Both the position numbers and the translations under genes were made by a program. This document shows, piece by piece, positions 15,661 to 24,855 of a stretch of DNA of 46,024 nucleotides. Every line of letters starts with the position of its first letter. The first letter of the stretch is position 1. The stretch spans positions 1 through 46,024 of the forward strand of contig CAJOLD010000015.1 of assembly GCA_905235435.1 (NCBI GenBank), read 5' to 3'. A model generated the notes under the pieces. It did no database searches. It had not been told where the DNA came from and worked only from the letters and a program-made list of their open reading frames with translations. Source of the DNA: an uncultured Lachnospiraceae bacterium. Lineage in GTDB: Bacteria; Bacillota; Clostridia; Lachnospirales; Lachnospiraceae.

Positions 15661-16170
15661 TCAGACCGGGCTTTTAAACACAGCGATCAGCCTGTCCGCG
15701 ATCCGGTCCGCCATGTACAGCTTGTACGCCAGCCTGGAGGGCTGCGGCGGCACCGTGCTGTGGAAGCCTATCGTGCCTTCCCGGCTGTCGATCGCGAACC
15801 AGACCTCTCCGGGGATACTGTCCTCGTTCTCCGGGTCCGCGTTCCCGAAGCTTCCCGTTATGCCGATCCCGATATCGGCGTCAAAGGCCTCGCGGCAGGC
15901 TTCCGCCATGGCGGCGGCCGTCTCCTGCGAGTAGACGCCGCAGCGGGCGATCAGATCCGCGGGAACGCCCTGACGGATCTTGGCCTCATTGCTGTAGGTG
16001 ATGAACGCGCCCTTGAAGACCGCCGAAGCGCCCTCCGTATCTGTCAGCAGGGAGGCGATCTGCCCCGAGGTGCAGCTCTCCATGGTCGTCACCGTAATGT
16101 TCTTTTCAATCAGATAGCGAGTCAGCCGTGCGTATTTTTCACGCACGGCTTTTTCATTGACTGTCTCCAT
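15661..16170 (-). CDS. pncC: nicotinamide-nucleotide amidohydrolase (CinA C-terminal family)
   Basis: A 169-residue stand-alone CinA C-terminal domain. The motifs TMESCTSGQIAS, FKGAFITYSNEAK, GVYSQETAAAMAEACR and GIGITGSFG match the family that deamidates nicotinamide mononucleotide to nicotinic acid mononucleotide in NAD salvage. The usual TGG after the ESC motif is SG here, and the usual GITGIAGP block reads GITGSFGN, so it is a somewhat divergent member and the activity is inferred. It starts 30 bases after the copA stop codon with AAAGGA nearby and no terminator between, so it probably shares the copper operon transcript. It converges on the peptidase gene, with four bases between the stops. 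Confidence 0.8.
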   Translation of the reverse strand: METVNEKAVREKYARLTRYLIEKNITVTTMESCTSGQIASLLTDTEGASAVFKGAFITYSNEAKIRQGVPADLIARCGVYSQETAAAMAEACREAFDADIGIGITGSFGNADPENEDSIPGEVWFAIDSREGTIGFHSTVPPQPSRLAYKLYMADRIADRLIAVFKSPV

Positions 16171-16200
16171 GCCGTATCCTTTCCGGGAGACCGTGCCGGC

Positions 16201-16410
16201 TCAGGCGAGCCCGGTCACGGTATAGTCCTTATCTTCGATCGCTTTTTTGATCTGTTCAAGATCCACGTCCCCGTTAAACGTTACCGTCACGGTACCGGCG
16301 TTATGGTCGGCGGCGGCGCTCTCCACGCCCGGGACGGCTTCCACGGCCGCCTTCACCGTCGCTTCGCAGTGTCCGCACATCATTCCTTCTACCTTGAGTG
16401 TCTTCGTCAT
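16201..16410 (-). CDS. possible free CopZ-like copper chaperone from an internal start in copA
   Basis: Within copA, in the same frame, AAAGGAGGAG lies about eight bases upstream of an ATG at codon 784. Translation from there gives a complete 69-residue heavy-metal-associated domain with GMMCGHC, ending at the copA stop. The size and sequence fit a CopZ chaperone. Starting at codon 784 would release it free, while read-through from the copA start gives it fused to the pump. Either copA and a former copZ have lost the stop codon between them, or both products are made. The binding site and ATG are seen; use of the internal start is inferred. Confidence 0.55.
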   Translation of the reverse strand: MTKTLKVEGMMCGHCEATVKAAVEAVPGVESAAADHNAGTVTVTFNGDVDLEQIKKAIEDKDYTVTGLA

Positions 16411-18759
16411 TTTTGTCTCCTCCTTTTCTTTTGCGAGACTTTTCTGCAGCATGGCCGCCGTCTCTTTCACCTTATTTTTGTCCGCGCCCTTCTTCATGGG
16501 CCTGTCCCTTCGCGCGCTGTGGATATCAACGAGGTTCAGCCGCAGCGCGTTCATGCAGACGCAGAAGCTGGACAGGCTCATCGCGGCCGCTCCGTACATC
16601 GGCTTCATCGCGAATCCGAAAAGGCCGATCGCCATCGGGATGCAGATGGCGTTGTAGAAGAAGGCCCAGAACAGATTCTCGTGAATGTTGCTGATCGTCC
16701 TCCGGCTCAGCCGGATGGCCGCCGAGGCGTCCGTCAGCCGGCTCTTCATCAGGACGATATCCGCCGCGCTTACCGCGACGTCGGTCCCGGCGCCGATCGC
16801 GATGCCGGTGTCCGCCCGCGTGAGGGCCGGGGCATCGTTGATTCCGTCTCCGACCATCGTCACCTTTCCGCACGCGGAAAGAGCGCGGATGACCTCATCC
16901 TTCCCTTCCGGCAGGACGCCGGCGATGACCGTGTCAACGCCCGCCTGCTCCCCGATGGCCTTCGCGGTGCGGGCGTTGTCGCCGGTGAGCATGACCACAT
17001 GGATGCCCATGCCGCGAAGCTCTCTCACCGCCTGCGCGGAGTCCTCACGGATGGTATCCGCCACGGCGATCATGCCGAGCAGGCGTTCGTCCTCCATAAA
17101 GAGAAGCGGCGTTTTGCCCTCTTCGGAGAGCGCCCGGACCTGCGCCGCGGCCTCCTCCGGCAGAGCCCCCTTTGAGGAGATGAACCGGCTGCTTCCGCCG
17201 GTCAGCACATGGCCCCCCAGCTTTGCCGAAAGCCCGCTCCCGGGCAGGGCAAGAAAGTCTGTGACCGCATACTGCGCATCTTCCCCTTCCTCCTGCAGCT
17301 TTGCCGTCACGGCGCGGGCCAGCGGGTGTTCGCTTCTCGCCTCCAGCGCGCCTGCCTTCTGCAGCAGTTCTTCTTTCGTCACGCCCGCCGCGGGCAGGAT
17401 GTCCGTCACCACCGGTTCTCCCCTGGTGATCGTCCCCGTCTTGTCGAGCACAGCGATCTGTGTCCTGCCTGCTCCCTCCAGGGCCGCGGCAGTCTTATAG
17501 AGGATCCCGGATCGGGCGCCGACGCCGCTGCCCACCATGATCGCCACCGGCGTGGCCAGGCCCAGCGCGCAGGGGCAGCTGATGACCAGCACCGAGATGG
17601 CTCTGGCGATGGCAAAGCCGGCATCCTTCCCGGCGATCAGCCACCCGGCAAGCGTCAGCAGCGCGATGCAGATCACGGCCGGCACAAAGATCCCGGAGAC
17701 CCTGTCTGCGATCCGCCCGATGGGCGCCTTGGTCGCGGCGGCATCGCTCACCATCCGGATGATCTGCGCGAGCGTCGTATCTTCGCCGACGCGGACCGCG
17801 CGGCACCGGATATAGCCGGACCGGTTGATGGTCGCGGCCGTGACCGGATCCCCCGCGCTCTTATCGACGGGGATGCTCTCTCCCGTCAGCGCGGATTCGT
17901 CGATGGCTGTCACCCCCTCCAGGATAACGCCGTCCACGGGGATGCTCTCCCCGGGGCGGACCGCAAAGATCTCTCCGCAGGCGACTTCGTCTATGGGGAC
18001 CTCCTGCTCTTTCCCGTCCCGCACAAGGACGGCCGTCTTCGGTGCCAGGTCCATCAGGTCCCGCAGGGCATTCGTTGTCCTGCCCTTCGACATCGCCTCC
18101 AGCATCTTCCCGATCGTGATGAGCGTAACGATCATCGCGGCGGATTCGAAGTACAGGTTCATCGCGAACCGCATGACCGCGGCGTCATCGCCGTTCCCCA
18201 TCGCCAGGATCATCTCAAAGAGCACCGCCACGGAGTAGACGAAGGCCGCCGAGCTGCCGAGCGCGACCAGCGTGTCCATGTTTGGCGCGCCGTGAAAAAG
18301 GGCCTTAAAACCGCTCGTGTAGAACCGGCCGTTGATCAGCATGATGATGATCGCCAGCAGCATCTCCACCGTGCCGAGCAGCACATGGTTCTCCAGGGCC
18401 TCCGGCACCGGCCAGTGCCACATCATGTGTCCCATGGAGATATACATGAGCGCAAGCAGGAAGACGGCGGAAACGATCAGCCTTCTCCTAAGCTTCGGGG
18501 TCTCCGTATCCCTCAGGGCCTCTTCCTCCATGCGCAGCTTTTCGGAGGCGCTCCTCCCCGCGCCTTTTACGGATGCCCCGTAGCCGGCCTCCTCCACGGC
18601 GCGGATGATCTCCCCGGATGAGGCCGTGCCCTCCACGCCCATGGAGCCCGTCAGAAGGCTCACCGAGCACTCCGTCACGCCCGGCACCTTCCGGACTGCA
18701 TTCTCCACGCGGGCACTGCAGGCCGCGCAGCTCATCCCCGTCACTTTATACTGTTCCAT
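16201..18759 (-). CDS. copA: copper-exporting P1B-type ATPase CopA with fused CopZ-like domain
   Basis: An 852-residue P-type ATPase that exports Cu(I). An N-terminal heavy-metal-associated domain has GMSCAAC (Cys11, Cys14). The transmembrane metal site CPC is at 395-397, the phosphorylation motif DKTG at 439-442, the HP motif at 478-479, GDGINDAP at 637-644, and the Cu-type MSLSS motif in the last membrane helix. A basic linker then leads to a second metal domain with MMCGHC (Cys795, Cys798), fused at the C-terminus. The start at 18759 is chosen because GGGGAGG lies five bases upstream. The gene follows csoR directly. The C-terminal domain looks like a stand-alone CopZ and has its own ribosome binding site (see the entry at 16201-16410). 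Confidence 0.93.
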   Translation of the reverse strand: MEQYKVTGMSCAACSARVENAVRKVPGVTECSVSLLTGSMGVEGTASSGEIIRAVEEAGYGASVKGAGRSASEKLRMEEEALRDTETPKLRRRLIVSAVFLLALMYISMGHMMWHWPVPEALENHVLLGTVEMLLAIIIMLINGRFYTSGFKALFHGAPNMDTLVALGSSAAFVYSVAVLFEMILAMGNGDDAAVMRFAMNLYFESAAMIVTLITIGKMLEAMSKGRTTNALRDLMDLAPKTAVLVRDGKEQEVPIDEVACGEIFAVRPGESIPVDGVILEGVTAIDESALTGESIPVDKSAGDPVTAATINRSGYIRCRAVRVGEDTTLAQIIRMVSDAAATKAPIGRIADRVSGIFVPAVICIALLTLAGWLIAGKDAGFAIARAISVLVISCPCALGLATPVAIMVGSGVGARSGILYKTAAALEGAGRTQIAVLDKTGTITRGEPVVTDILPAAGVTKEELLQKAGALEARSEHPLARAVTAKLQEEGEDAQYAVTDFLALPGSGLSAKLGGHVLTGGSSRFISSKGALPEEAAAQVRALSEEGKTPLLFMEDERLLGMIAVADTIREDSAQAVRELRGMGIHVVMLTGDNARTAKAIGEQAGVDTVIAGVLPEGKDEVIRALSACGKVTMVGDGINDAPALTRADTGIAIGAGTDVAVSAADIVLMKSRLTDASAAIRLSRRTISNIHENLFWAFFYNAICIPMAIGLFGFAMKPMYGAAAMSLSSFCVCMNALRLNLVDIHSARRDRPMKKGADKNKVKETAAMLQKSLAKEKEETKMTKTLKVEGMMCGHCEATVKAAVEAVPGVESAAADHNAGTVTVTFNGDVDLEQIKKAIEDKDYTVTGLA

Positions 18760-18776
18760 TTCGTCCTCCCCGGATG

Positions 18777-19172
18777 TCACTTCATCAGCTTCTGCAGCGT
18801 CTCCACCAGCTCATCCACTGTCCCGTCCTTTCCGGCGCGGATATCGTCCGTGACGCAGCTGCGGATGTGGCCGGCGAGCAGCACCTTGTTAAAGCTCGCG
18901 AGCGCGCTGCTGATGGCCGAGACCTGGATCAGGATATCCGGGCAGTAGGCATCCTCCTCGAGCATGCGCTGGACGCCGCGGACCTGGCCCTCGATGCGTT
19001 TCAGGCGGTTCATCAGGTCCCGGTACTCCTGTTCCTCTCTCTTTTTGGTGCGGTGAGCGCAGGCCGGGCAGCCGGCCCTCTCTTCCGTCCCCGGCTCCGG
19101 TTTCATGTTCACTTCCGTTCCCATTTCCATATCCATACCCATCTTCATTTCCAATTTCAACTCCGGTTCCAT
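18777..19172 (-). CDS. csoR: copper-sensing repressor CsoR with Met-rich extension
   Basis: A 131-residue CsoR/RcnR-family repressor. The core starts near residue 45, with RLKRIEGQVRG (56-66) and the Cu(I) ligands Cys77, His102 and Cys106 in the Cys-His-Cys pattern of copper sensors. The first 44 residues are an unusual extension: methionines at 1, 9, 11, 13, 15, 17 and 23 among acidic residues, then CPAC (35-38) and His40. This could bind copper, but it may also be partly non-coding if the true start is later; the ATG at 19172 has CGGAG six bases upstream. It would repress the csoR-copA-pncC operon, whose promoter carries two matching inverted repeats. Confidence 0.88.
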   Translation of the reverse strand: MEPELKLEMKMGMDMEMGTEVNMKPEPGTEERAGCPACAHRTKKREEQEYRDLMNRLKRIEGQVRGVQRMLEEDAYCPDILIQVSAISSALASFNKVLLAGHIRSCVTDDIRAGKDGTVDELVETLQKLMK

Positions 19173-19184
19173 CAGGTGCTCCGC

Positions 19185-19203
19185 GATACCCCCTGCGGGT
19201 ATC
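19185..19203. promoter_or_regulatory. second CsoR-like operator candidate
   Basis: An inverted repeat, GATACCC and GGGTATC separated by five bases, lies between the csoR promoter and start codon. It shares its half-sites with the repeat at 19220-19236. Confidence 0.55.
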
Positions 19204-19214
19204 TTCCTACCGAG

Positions 19215-19243
19215 ATCTTATACCCCGCGGGGGTATCTGTCAA
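19215..19243 (-). promoter_or_regulatory. csoR-copA promoter
   Basis: On the minus strand a perfect TTGACA (19238-19243) and TAAGAT (19215-19220) are spaced by 17 bases. The spacer is almost filled by the inverted repeat at 19220-19236, so a bound repressor would block RNA polymerase. Confidence 0.75.
19220..19236. promoter_or_regulatory. CsoR operator candidate in the promoter spacer
   Basis: ATACCCC and GGGGTAT around a three-base centre. C-tract/G-tract palindromes with flanking TA are the known form of CsoR operators. It sits between the -35 and -10 boxes. Confidence 0.7.
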
Positions 19244-19275
19244 GTAAAAGAAAGCCGCCGTCCCGGGCACTGGCC

Positions 19276-19326
19276 CCATTCAAAAAAGCGGGCGGCGCCG
19301 GACTGATCTGTCCGGCACTGCCCGCT
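19276..19326 (-). terminator. intrinsic terminator after nagA
   Basis: On the minus strand GCGGGC and GCCGGAC pair with GTCCGGC and GCCCGC around a short loop, followed by TTTTTT. It ends the long leftward run of genes from gltB to nagA and insulates the copper operon. Confidence 0.85.
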
Positions 19327-19346
19327 TCGTTTTTATCTCTTCGTTT

Positions 19347-20501
19347 TTATCTGTCTGTCTGCCTGATAAGCTTCCCGTTTTTGTATACGCGCCGGACCTC
19401 CAGGCTGCGGTCAAGGACGACCACGTCGGCCTTTCTGCCCGGGGCAAGAACGCCGCAGGTATCTTCGGCGCCGATGACTTTCGCAGGGTTGTACGCAGCG
19501 CAGCGCACGGCGCTCTCCAGCGGGATGCCCATGCCAAGCACGGCGGTCTGCATGCATTTTGTCAGGGAGGATACGCTTCCGGCGAGATTTCCGCCGTCCG
19601 CAAGGACGGCCCTGGTCCCCTCTACGATGACCTTCAATCCGCCTGTCATGATCTCTCCGTCACCCATGCCGGCTGCGCGCAGGGAGTCGCTGATCAGCAC
19701 GATCCTTTCTTCGCCGAGCATGGCGAAGGCAGCCCTGACGGCGGCAGGGTGAACGTGATTGCCGTCGCAGATCAGCTCGGCCGTCACCTGCGGGCTGTCC
19801 ATCACGGCACCGACAACGCCGGGCTCCCGGTGCGTCATCTCCGGCATCCCGTTGTAGAGATGCACGGCGTGGGAGGCGCCGGCGGCAAAGGCGCGCATAG
19901 CGGTCCCGTAGTCCGCGGCGGTGTGCGCGAGCGATACTTTTACTCTGCCCGCTGCGGCGCGGATGTATTCCTCAAAGCCGGGGTTTTCCTCCGGGGCGAG
20001 GCCGATGATCTTTACAAGTCCCCCCGATGCCTCCAGAAACGACCGGCAGACCGCTTCGCTGCAGGGGACGATATAGCGCCCGTTCTGGGCGCCTTTTTTT
20101 GCGTGACTGATGAAGGGACCCTCCATGTTGATGCCGATCAGGTCCGCGTCTGCCCGGTCCGCCTCCCGCGCCTGGCGCGCGGCAAAGGCGGCCGCCTCCG
20201 AGAGGATGCCGCAGAGCTCCTCTGCCGGGAGGGTCAGCGTCGCGGGGCAGATGGACGTGACGCCCTGCTCCGCCTCCCAGGCGGCGATGGTCTCCAGGGC
20301 CTCCTGCGTTCCGTCGCAGAAGTCCATGCCCATGCAGCCGTGGAAATGGATATCCACGAGCCCCGGGATGATATAGCAGGCCTCCGGGTCCGCGGACTCT
20401 TCCCCATAAACGATCTCCCGGATCCGGCCGCCCTCAAGGACGACCGTTCCGGGATGAAATCTGAAATCTTCTCCGTAAACAAGTCCATACAGTTTAGTCA
20501 T
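19347..20501 (-). CDS. nagA: N-acetylglucosamine-6-phosphate deacetylase
   Basis: A 384-residue amidohydrolase-fold enzyme that removes acetate from GlcNAc-6-phosphate to give glucosamine-6-phosphate, joining amino-sugar recycling to the GlmS/NagB pool. Visible motifs are GLVDIHFHG near residue 50 (metal site), the NMEGPF motif, LAHT and HLYNGMPEMTHREPG, DGNHVHP and the catalytic-Asp region LISDSLRAAGMGDG. The start at 20501 has GGGAGAGG about nine bases upstream; an ORF extension to 20543 has no support. It follows carB by 45 bases with no terminator and no nagB beside it. That position, at the end of a glutamine operon that has glmS on the other side, suggests control of nitrogen spent on amino sugars. 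Confidence 0.9.
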   Translation of the reverse strand: MTKLYGLVYGEDFRFHPGTVVLEGGRIREIVYGEESADPEACYIIPGLVDIHFHGCMGMDFCDGTQEALETIAAWEAEQGVTSICPATLTLPAEELCGILSEAAAFAARQAREADRADADLIGINMEGPFISHAKKGAQNGRYIVPCSEAVCRSFLEASGGLVKIIGLAPEENPGFEEYIRAAAGRVKVSLAHTAADYGTAMRAFAAGASHAVHLYNGMPEMTHREPGVVGAVMDSPQVTAELICDGNHVHPAAVRAAFAMLGEERIVLISDSLRAAGMGDGEIMTGGLKVIVEGTRAVLADGGNLAGSVSSLTKCMQTAVLGMGIPLESAVRCAAYNPAKVIGAEDTCGVLAPGRKADVVVLDRSLEVRRVYKNGKLIRQTDR

Positions 20502-20546
20502 ATTTCCTGCCTCTCCCTTTCCGGGACGGCGCATTGCCGGCAAGGT

Positions 20547-23500
20547 CTACTTCCGTTCCTGCAGCGGCGCAACGCCGATCGTCATCTCCTCCAGGACGTC
20601 CAGAAGGACCCGGACCGTATCGAGCGATGTAAAGGTGGTGACTCTGTGCTCGCTGGCGCATTTACGGATGGCCGCCCCGTCCTCGTAGTGAACGCCGGAC
20701 AGGATGGCGCGGGTGTTGACGACGTAGCTCACGTAGCCGGCGCTGATGGAATCCAGGATCTCGGTGCTGCCCTCCGTCAGTTTGCGGAGCGTCCTCGTCC
20801 TGATCCCGTGCTCCCGCAGCGTCTCCGCGGTCAGGGTCGTCGCCTCAATATTGAAGCCCATGTCGTAGAAGCGCTTCGCGAGCGGGACGGCTTCCTCCTT
20901 GTCCTCGTCCGCGAGGGTGAAGATCACGGTCCCGTAGTTCTGGATATTGATGCCGGACGCGACCATGGCCTTGTACATCGCCCTGTGGAGCTTCGTGTCG
21001 GAGCCGATGGCCTCCCCCGTCGACTTCATCTCCGGGGAGAGATAGGCGTCCATGCCCGAGAGCTTTGAGAAGGAGAATACCGGCACCTTGACGAACCACT
21101 TTTCTCCCGGCTCCGGACACATCTGCGTGATCCCCTGGTCCCGCAGGGACTGCCCCAGGCTGACGCGCGCCGCGATATCCGGAAGCGCAAAGCCTGTCGC
21201 CTTGGACAGGAAGGGGACCGTCCGCGAGGACCGCGGGTTGACTTCGATGATATAGACCTCCTCGTCGCTGTCCACGATGAACTGGATGTTGAAGAGGCCG
21301 CGGATCCCGATGCCGAGCCCGAGCCTGCGGGTGTAATCCCGGATCGTTTCCTTCACTTTTTCCGACACACTGAAGGTCGGATAGACACTGATGGAGTCTC
21401 CGGAGTGGATGCCCGTCCGCTCGACGAGCTCCATGATCCCGGGGATGAAGACCTCTTCCCCGTCGCAGATGGCGTCGACCTCCAGCTCCTTGCCGCTGAT
21501 GTAGCGGTCCACGAGCACCGGCCTGTCTTCGTCGATCGACACTGCCGTGTGAAGGTAGCCGAGCAGGTCCTTCTCCTTCGAGACGATCTGCATGGCCCTG
21601 CCGCCGAGAACGAAGCTGGGCCGCACGAGGACCGGATAGCCGATCCCGGCGGCGGCGCGCACACCGTCCTCCACGCTGGTCACGGCGCAGCCCTTCGGCT
21701 CCGGGATGCCCAGCTCCTCAAGGAGCTTTTCAAAGCAGTCTCTGTCCTCCGCGCGCTCGATCGCCGCGCAGTCCGTGCCGACCAGCTTTACGCCCCTCTT
21801 AAAGAGCGGCTCCGCGAGGTTTACGGCGGTCTGGCCGCCGAGGGTGGCGACAACGCCGATGGGATGCTCCAGCTCTATGATATTCATCACGTCCTCCGGA
21901 CACAGAGGCTCAAAGTAGAGCTTGTCGGAGGTCGTATAATCCGTTGATACCGTCTCCGGGTTGTTGTTGATGACGATCGCTTCGTACCCGGCCTCCCGGA
22001 TCGCGCCGACCGCGTGCACCGTGGAGTAGTCGAACTCAACGCCCTGCCCGATTCGGATGGGTCCGGCGCCGAGCACGATCACGGACTGCCGCCCGGATAC
22101 GATCGATTCGTTTTCCCCCTCGTAGGTGGAATAGAAATACGGAACATAGCTCGAAAATTCCGAGGCGCAGGTGTCGATCATCTTATAGACCGGGAACAGG
22201 CCGATGTCCTTGCGCATCGCAAAGACCTCCTCCTCGGTGATCCCCCAGAACTGCGCGACCGCCTCGTCGGAAAAGCCCATCTTCTTCGCTTCCGGAAGAA
22301 GGGCTGCGTCTCCCTTTCCGGCCTTCAGGATCTTCTCCTCCTCAATGATGTTTCCGATCTTGTCAAGGAAGAACATGTCGATCCCGGAGACGGCTGCGAT
22401 CTTTTCGCCCTCCGTTCCTCTGCGCATCAGCTCCGCGACCGCGTAGATCCGGTCGCCGGTGCCCCTGCGGACGGCATCGAAAAGCTCTTCCTCCGATGCT
22501 TCGTCATATTTGCCCATCTGCAGATGGATGGTCCCGTTCTCCAGGGAGCGCACGGCCTTCAGCAGGCTCTCCTCAAAGGTCCTGCCGACGCTCATGGTCT
22601 CGCCGGTGGCCTTCATCTGCGTCCCCAGCGTCTGGTTCGCGTCCGTGAACTTGTCAAACGGGAACCTGGGCATCTTGGTGACGATATAATCGAGGGCCGG
22701 CTCAAAGCAGGCCGGCGTGTTCGCCAGCGGGATCTCATCCAGCCTGTACCCCGCGGAGATCTTTGCGGAGACCCTTGCGATGGGATAGCCGGAGGCCTTG
22801 GACGCGAGGGCCGAAGACCTCGAGACCCTGGGGTTGACCTCGATCAGGTAATATTTAAAGGACTTCGGATCGAGCGCGAACTGGACGTTGCAGCCGCCCT
22901 CGACCTTCAGGGCGCGGATGAGCTTCAGGGCGCTGTCGCGAAGCATATGGTACTCTCTGTCCGTCAGCGTCTGGACGGGGGCGACAACGATGGAATCGCC
23001 GGTGTGGATCCCGGCGGGGTCCAGGTTCTCCATGCTGCAGACCGTGATGGCGGTGTCTGCCGCGTCGCGCATCACCTCAAACTCGATCTCCTTGTAGCCC
23101 TTTACACTCTTTTCGACCAGGACCTCTCCGACCGGGGAGATCTCAAGGCCGGCCTCCAGCAGCACATCAAGCTCCGCCTCGTTTTCCGCGAAGCCGCCGC
23201 CGGTGCCGCCCAGTGTAAAGGCGGGGCGCAGCACGACCGGATAGCCGATCTCGCGCGCGGCCTCCCTTCCCTCCTCAAGGCTCCTCACCACGACGGAGGG
23301 CAGGACCGGCTCTCCGAGGTCCATGCACAGCTGTTTGAAGGACTCCCTGTCCTCCGCCTTCTCTATGCTGGCGGAATCGGTCCCCAGAAGCTCGCATCTG
23401 CACTCCCTGAGCACGCCCTTCTTTTCAAGCTGCATCGCCAGGTTCAGTCCCGTCTGCCCGCCGATCCCCGGAAGGATGGCGTCCGGGCGCTCCGTCCGGA

Positions 23501-23732
23501 TGATCCTCGCGATGAACTCCAGCGTCAGCGGCTCCATGTAGATCCTGTCCGCGACGGAGGTGTCCGTCATGATCGTGGCGGGATTGGAATTGCACAGGAT
23601 GACCTCGTAGCCCTCCTCTTTGAGGGCGAGACAGGCCTGCGTCCCGGCATAATCAAACTCCGCGGCCTGTCCGATGACGATCGGCCCGGAGCCTATGACC
23701 AGTATTTTTTTCAGATCCGTTCTTTTTGGCAT
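20547..23732 (-). CDS. carB: carbamoyl-phosphate synthase large subunit
   Basis: A 1061-residue synthetase subunit of normal length. It has two homologous ATP-grasp halves: the first opens with [20 protein letters not shown], the second with [18 protein letters not shown], and each contains the NPR block ([15 protein letters not shown] and [15 protein letters not shown]). The C-terminal domain of about 130 residues is the allosteric region. With CarA it makes carbamoyl phosphate from bicarbonate, glutamine ammonia and ATP for pyrimidines and arginine. It is 34 bases after carA. I find no PyrR-type attenuator before carA or carB, so control probably comes from upstream in the operon. Confidence 0.97.
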   Translation of the reverse strand: MPKRTDLKKILVIGSGPIVIGQAAEFDYAGTQACLALKEEGYEVILCNSNPATIMTDTSVADRIYMEPLTLEFIARIIRTERPDAILPGIGGQTGLNLAMQLEKKGVLRECRCELLGTDSASIEKAEDRESFKQLCMDLGEPVLPSVVVRSLEEGREAAREIGYPVVLRPAFTLGGTGGGFAENEAELDVLLEAGLEISPVGEVLVEKSVKGYKEIEFEVMRDAADTAITVCSMENLDPAGIHTGDSIVVAPVQTLTDREYHMLRDSALKLIRALKVEGGCNVQFALDPKSFKYYLIEVNPRVSRSSALASKASGYPIARVSAKISAGYRLDEIPLANTPACFEPALDYIVTKMPRFPFDKFTDANQTLGTQMKATGETMSVGRTFEESLLKAVRSLENGTIHLQMGKYDEASEEELFDAVRRGTGDRIYAVAELMRRGTEGEKIAAVSGIDMFFLDKIGNIIEEEKILKAGKGDAALLPEAKKMGFSDEAVAQFWGITEEEVFAMRKDIGLFPVYKMIDTCASEFSSYVPYFYSTYEGENESIVSGRQSVIVLGAGPIRIGQGVEFDYSTVHAVGAIREAGYEAIVINNNPETVSTDYTTSDKLYFEPLCPEDVMNIIELEHPIGVVATLGGQTAVNLAEPLFKRGVKLVGTDCAAIERAEDRDCFEKLLEELGIPEPKGCAVTSVEDGVRAAAGIGYPVLVRPSFVLGGRAMQIVSKEKDLLGYLHTAVSIDEDRPVLVDRYISGKELEVDAICDGEEVFIPGIMELVERTGIHSGDSISVYPTFSVSEKVKETIRDYTRRLGLGIGIRGLFNIQFIVDSDEEVYIIEVNPRSSRTVPFLSKATGFALPDIAARVSLGQSLRDQGITQMCPEPGEKWFVKVPVFSFSKLSGMDAYLSPEMKSTGEAIGSDTKLHRAMYKAMVASGINIQNYGTVIFTLADEDKEEAVPLAKRFYDMGFNIEATTLTAETLREHGIRTRTLRKLTEGSTEILDSISAGYVSYVVNTRAILSGVHYEDGAAIRKCASEHRVTTFTSLDTVRVLLDVLEEMTIGVAPLQERK

Positions 23733-23766
23733 CTTGCTTCCCTCTATTAATAAAGCCCTGCGGAAA

Positions 23767-24855
23767 TCACTGCTCCATCAGGCTGATGAACTCACTGAAC
23801 AGGTGCGCGCAGTCATGCGGACCCGGAGAGCTCTCCGGATGGAACTGGACGCTGAACATCCTGTCCTCTCTGCAGGCGACTCCCTCGACGGTGCCGTCCA
23901 GGAGGTTTTTGTGCGTCACGGTAAGCCCGGTCCCCTCCAGCGTTTTTTCATCCACCGCGTAGGAGTGGTTCTGCGAAGTGATCTCCACCTTCCCGGTCCG
24001 AAGGTCCTTCACCGGGTGATTGCCGCCGCGGTGGCCGAACTTCAGCTTATAGGTGGACGCGCCGCAGGCAAGGGAGATGATCTGGTGCCCGAGGCAGATC
24101 CCGAAGATCGGGAATTTCCCGCGCAGCTGACTCACAAGGGCGATGGCCTCGCCGGCCTGCTCCGGATCGCCGGGGCCGTTGGAGAGAAAGATCCCGTCCG
24201 GCCGCGCCGCGGCAACCTCATCCGCCGTCGCGTTCCACGGAAAGACCGTCACGCTGCAGCCCATGGCTACGAAGGACCGGATGATATTCTGCTTCATGCC
24301 GAGGTCGATCGCGGCGATGCGGTGCTTTGCGTCCGCGCAGATATAATTCTCCCGCTGCTGTCTGCTGACCATGGCAACGGGCCTTTCGATGAGCGGTGTC
24401 TCCGCGATCAGCCGCCTTGCCTCCGCTGCCGGAAGCGAGGCGTCCGCGATCAGGGCCTTCTGCGTGCCCTCGCTGCGGATCTTCCGCACGATCTCCCTCG
24501 TGTCCACACCGGTGATCCCGGGAATGCCGAGCTCCTTCATCGTCTGCGAGAGCGTCTGCGCGCTCCGGAAATTGGAGGGCTCGTCATTGTAATCCCGCAC
24601 GACAAAGCCGCCGATGGACGGATGCGCCGTCTCGTAGTCGTCCCCGTTGATCCCGTAATTGCCGATCAGCGGGTAGGCCATGACGACGAACTGCCCGGTG
24701 TAGGACGGATCCGAGAGGATCTCCTGATAACCGACGGGAGACGTGTTAAAGACAAGCTCGCAGACCCGGCTCCCGGTGTCCTCACCAAAGCCGGCGCCGA
24801 AGTATTCGCTGCCGTCCCCGAGGACCAGTTTTCTTTCTTTACCTCTGTATATCAT
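23767..24855 (-). CDS. carA: carbamoyl-phosphate synthase small subunit
   Basis: A 362-residue glutaminase subunit. The N-terminal domain ([20 protein letters not shown]) is followed by a class I glutamine amidotransferase domain with nucleophile Cys254 in GICLGHQ and the partner pair His339/Glu341 in FHPE. It hydrolyses glutamine and passes ammonia to CarB. The ATG overlaps the TGA of pyrG, so pyrG and carA are translationally coupled and share the two glutamine-dependent steps around pyrimidine synthesis: first step (CarAB) and last step (PyrG). Confidence 0.97.
   Translation of the reverse strand: MIYRGKERKLVLGDGSEYFGAGFGEDTGSRVCELVFNTSPVGYQEILSDPSYTGQFVVMAYPLIGNYGINGDDYETAHPSIGGFVVRDYNDEPSNFRSAQTLSQTMKELGIPGITGVDTREIVRKIRSEGTQKALIADASLPAAEARRLIAETPLIERPVAMVSRQQRENYICADAKHRIAAIDLGMKQNIIRSFVAMGCSVTVFPWNATADEVAAARPDGIFLSNGPGDPEQAGEAIALVSQLRGKFPIFGICLGHQIISLACGASTYKLKFGHRGGNHPVKDLRTGKVEITSQNHSYAVDEKTLEGTGLTVTHKNLLDGTVEGVACREDRMFSVQFHPESSPGPHDCAHLFSEFISLMEQ

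Noticed and set aside
15640..15680. Terminator between the C39-like peptidase gene and pncC
   Set aside because: Only a four-pair stem (CCCG/CGGG) before TTTT; too weak to call.
22014..23750. Open frame of 578 codons opposite carB
   Set aside because: Antisense to a complete carB; no start signal or recognisable motif.
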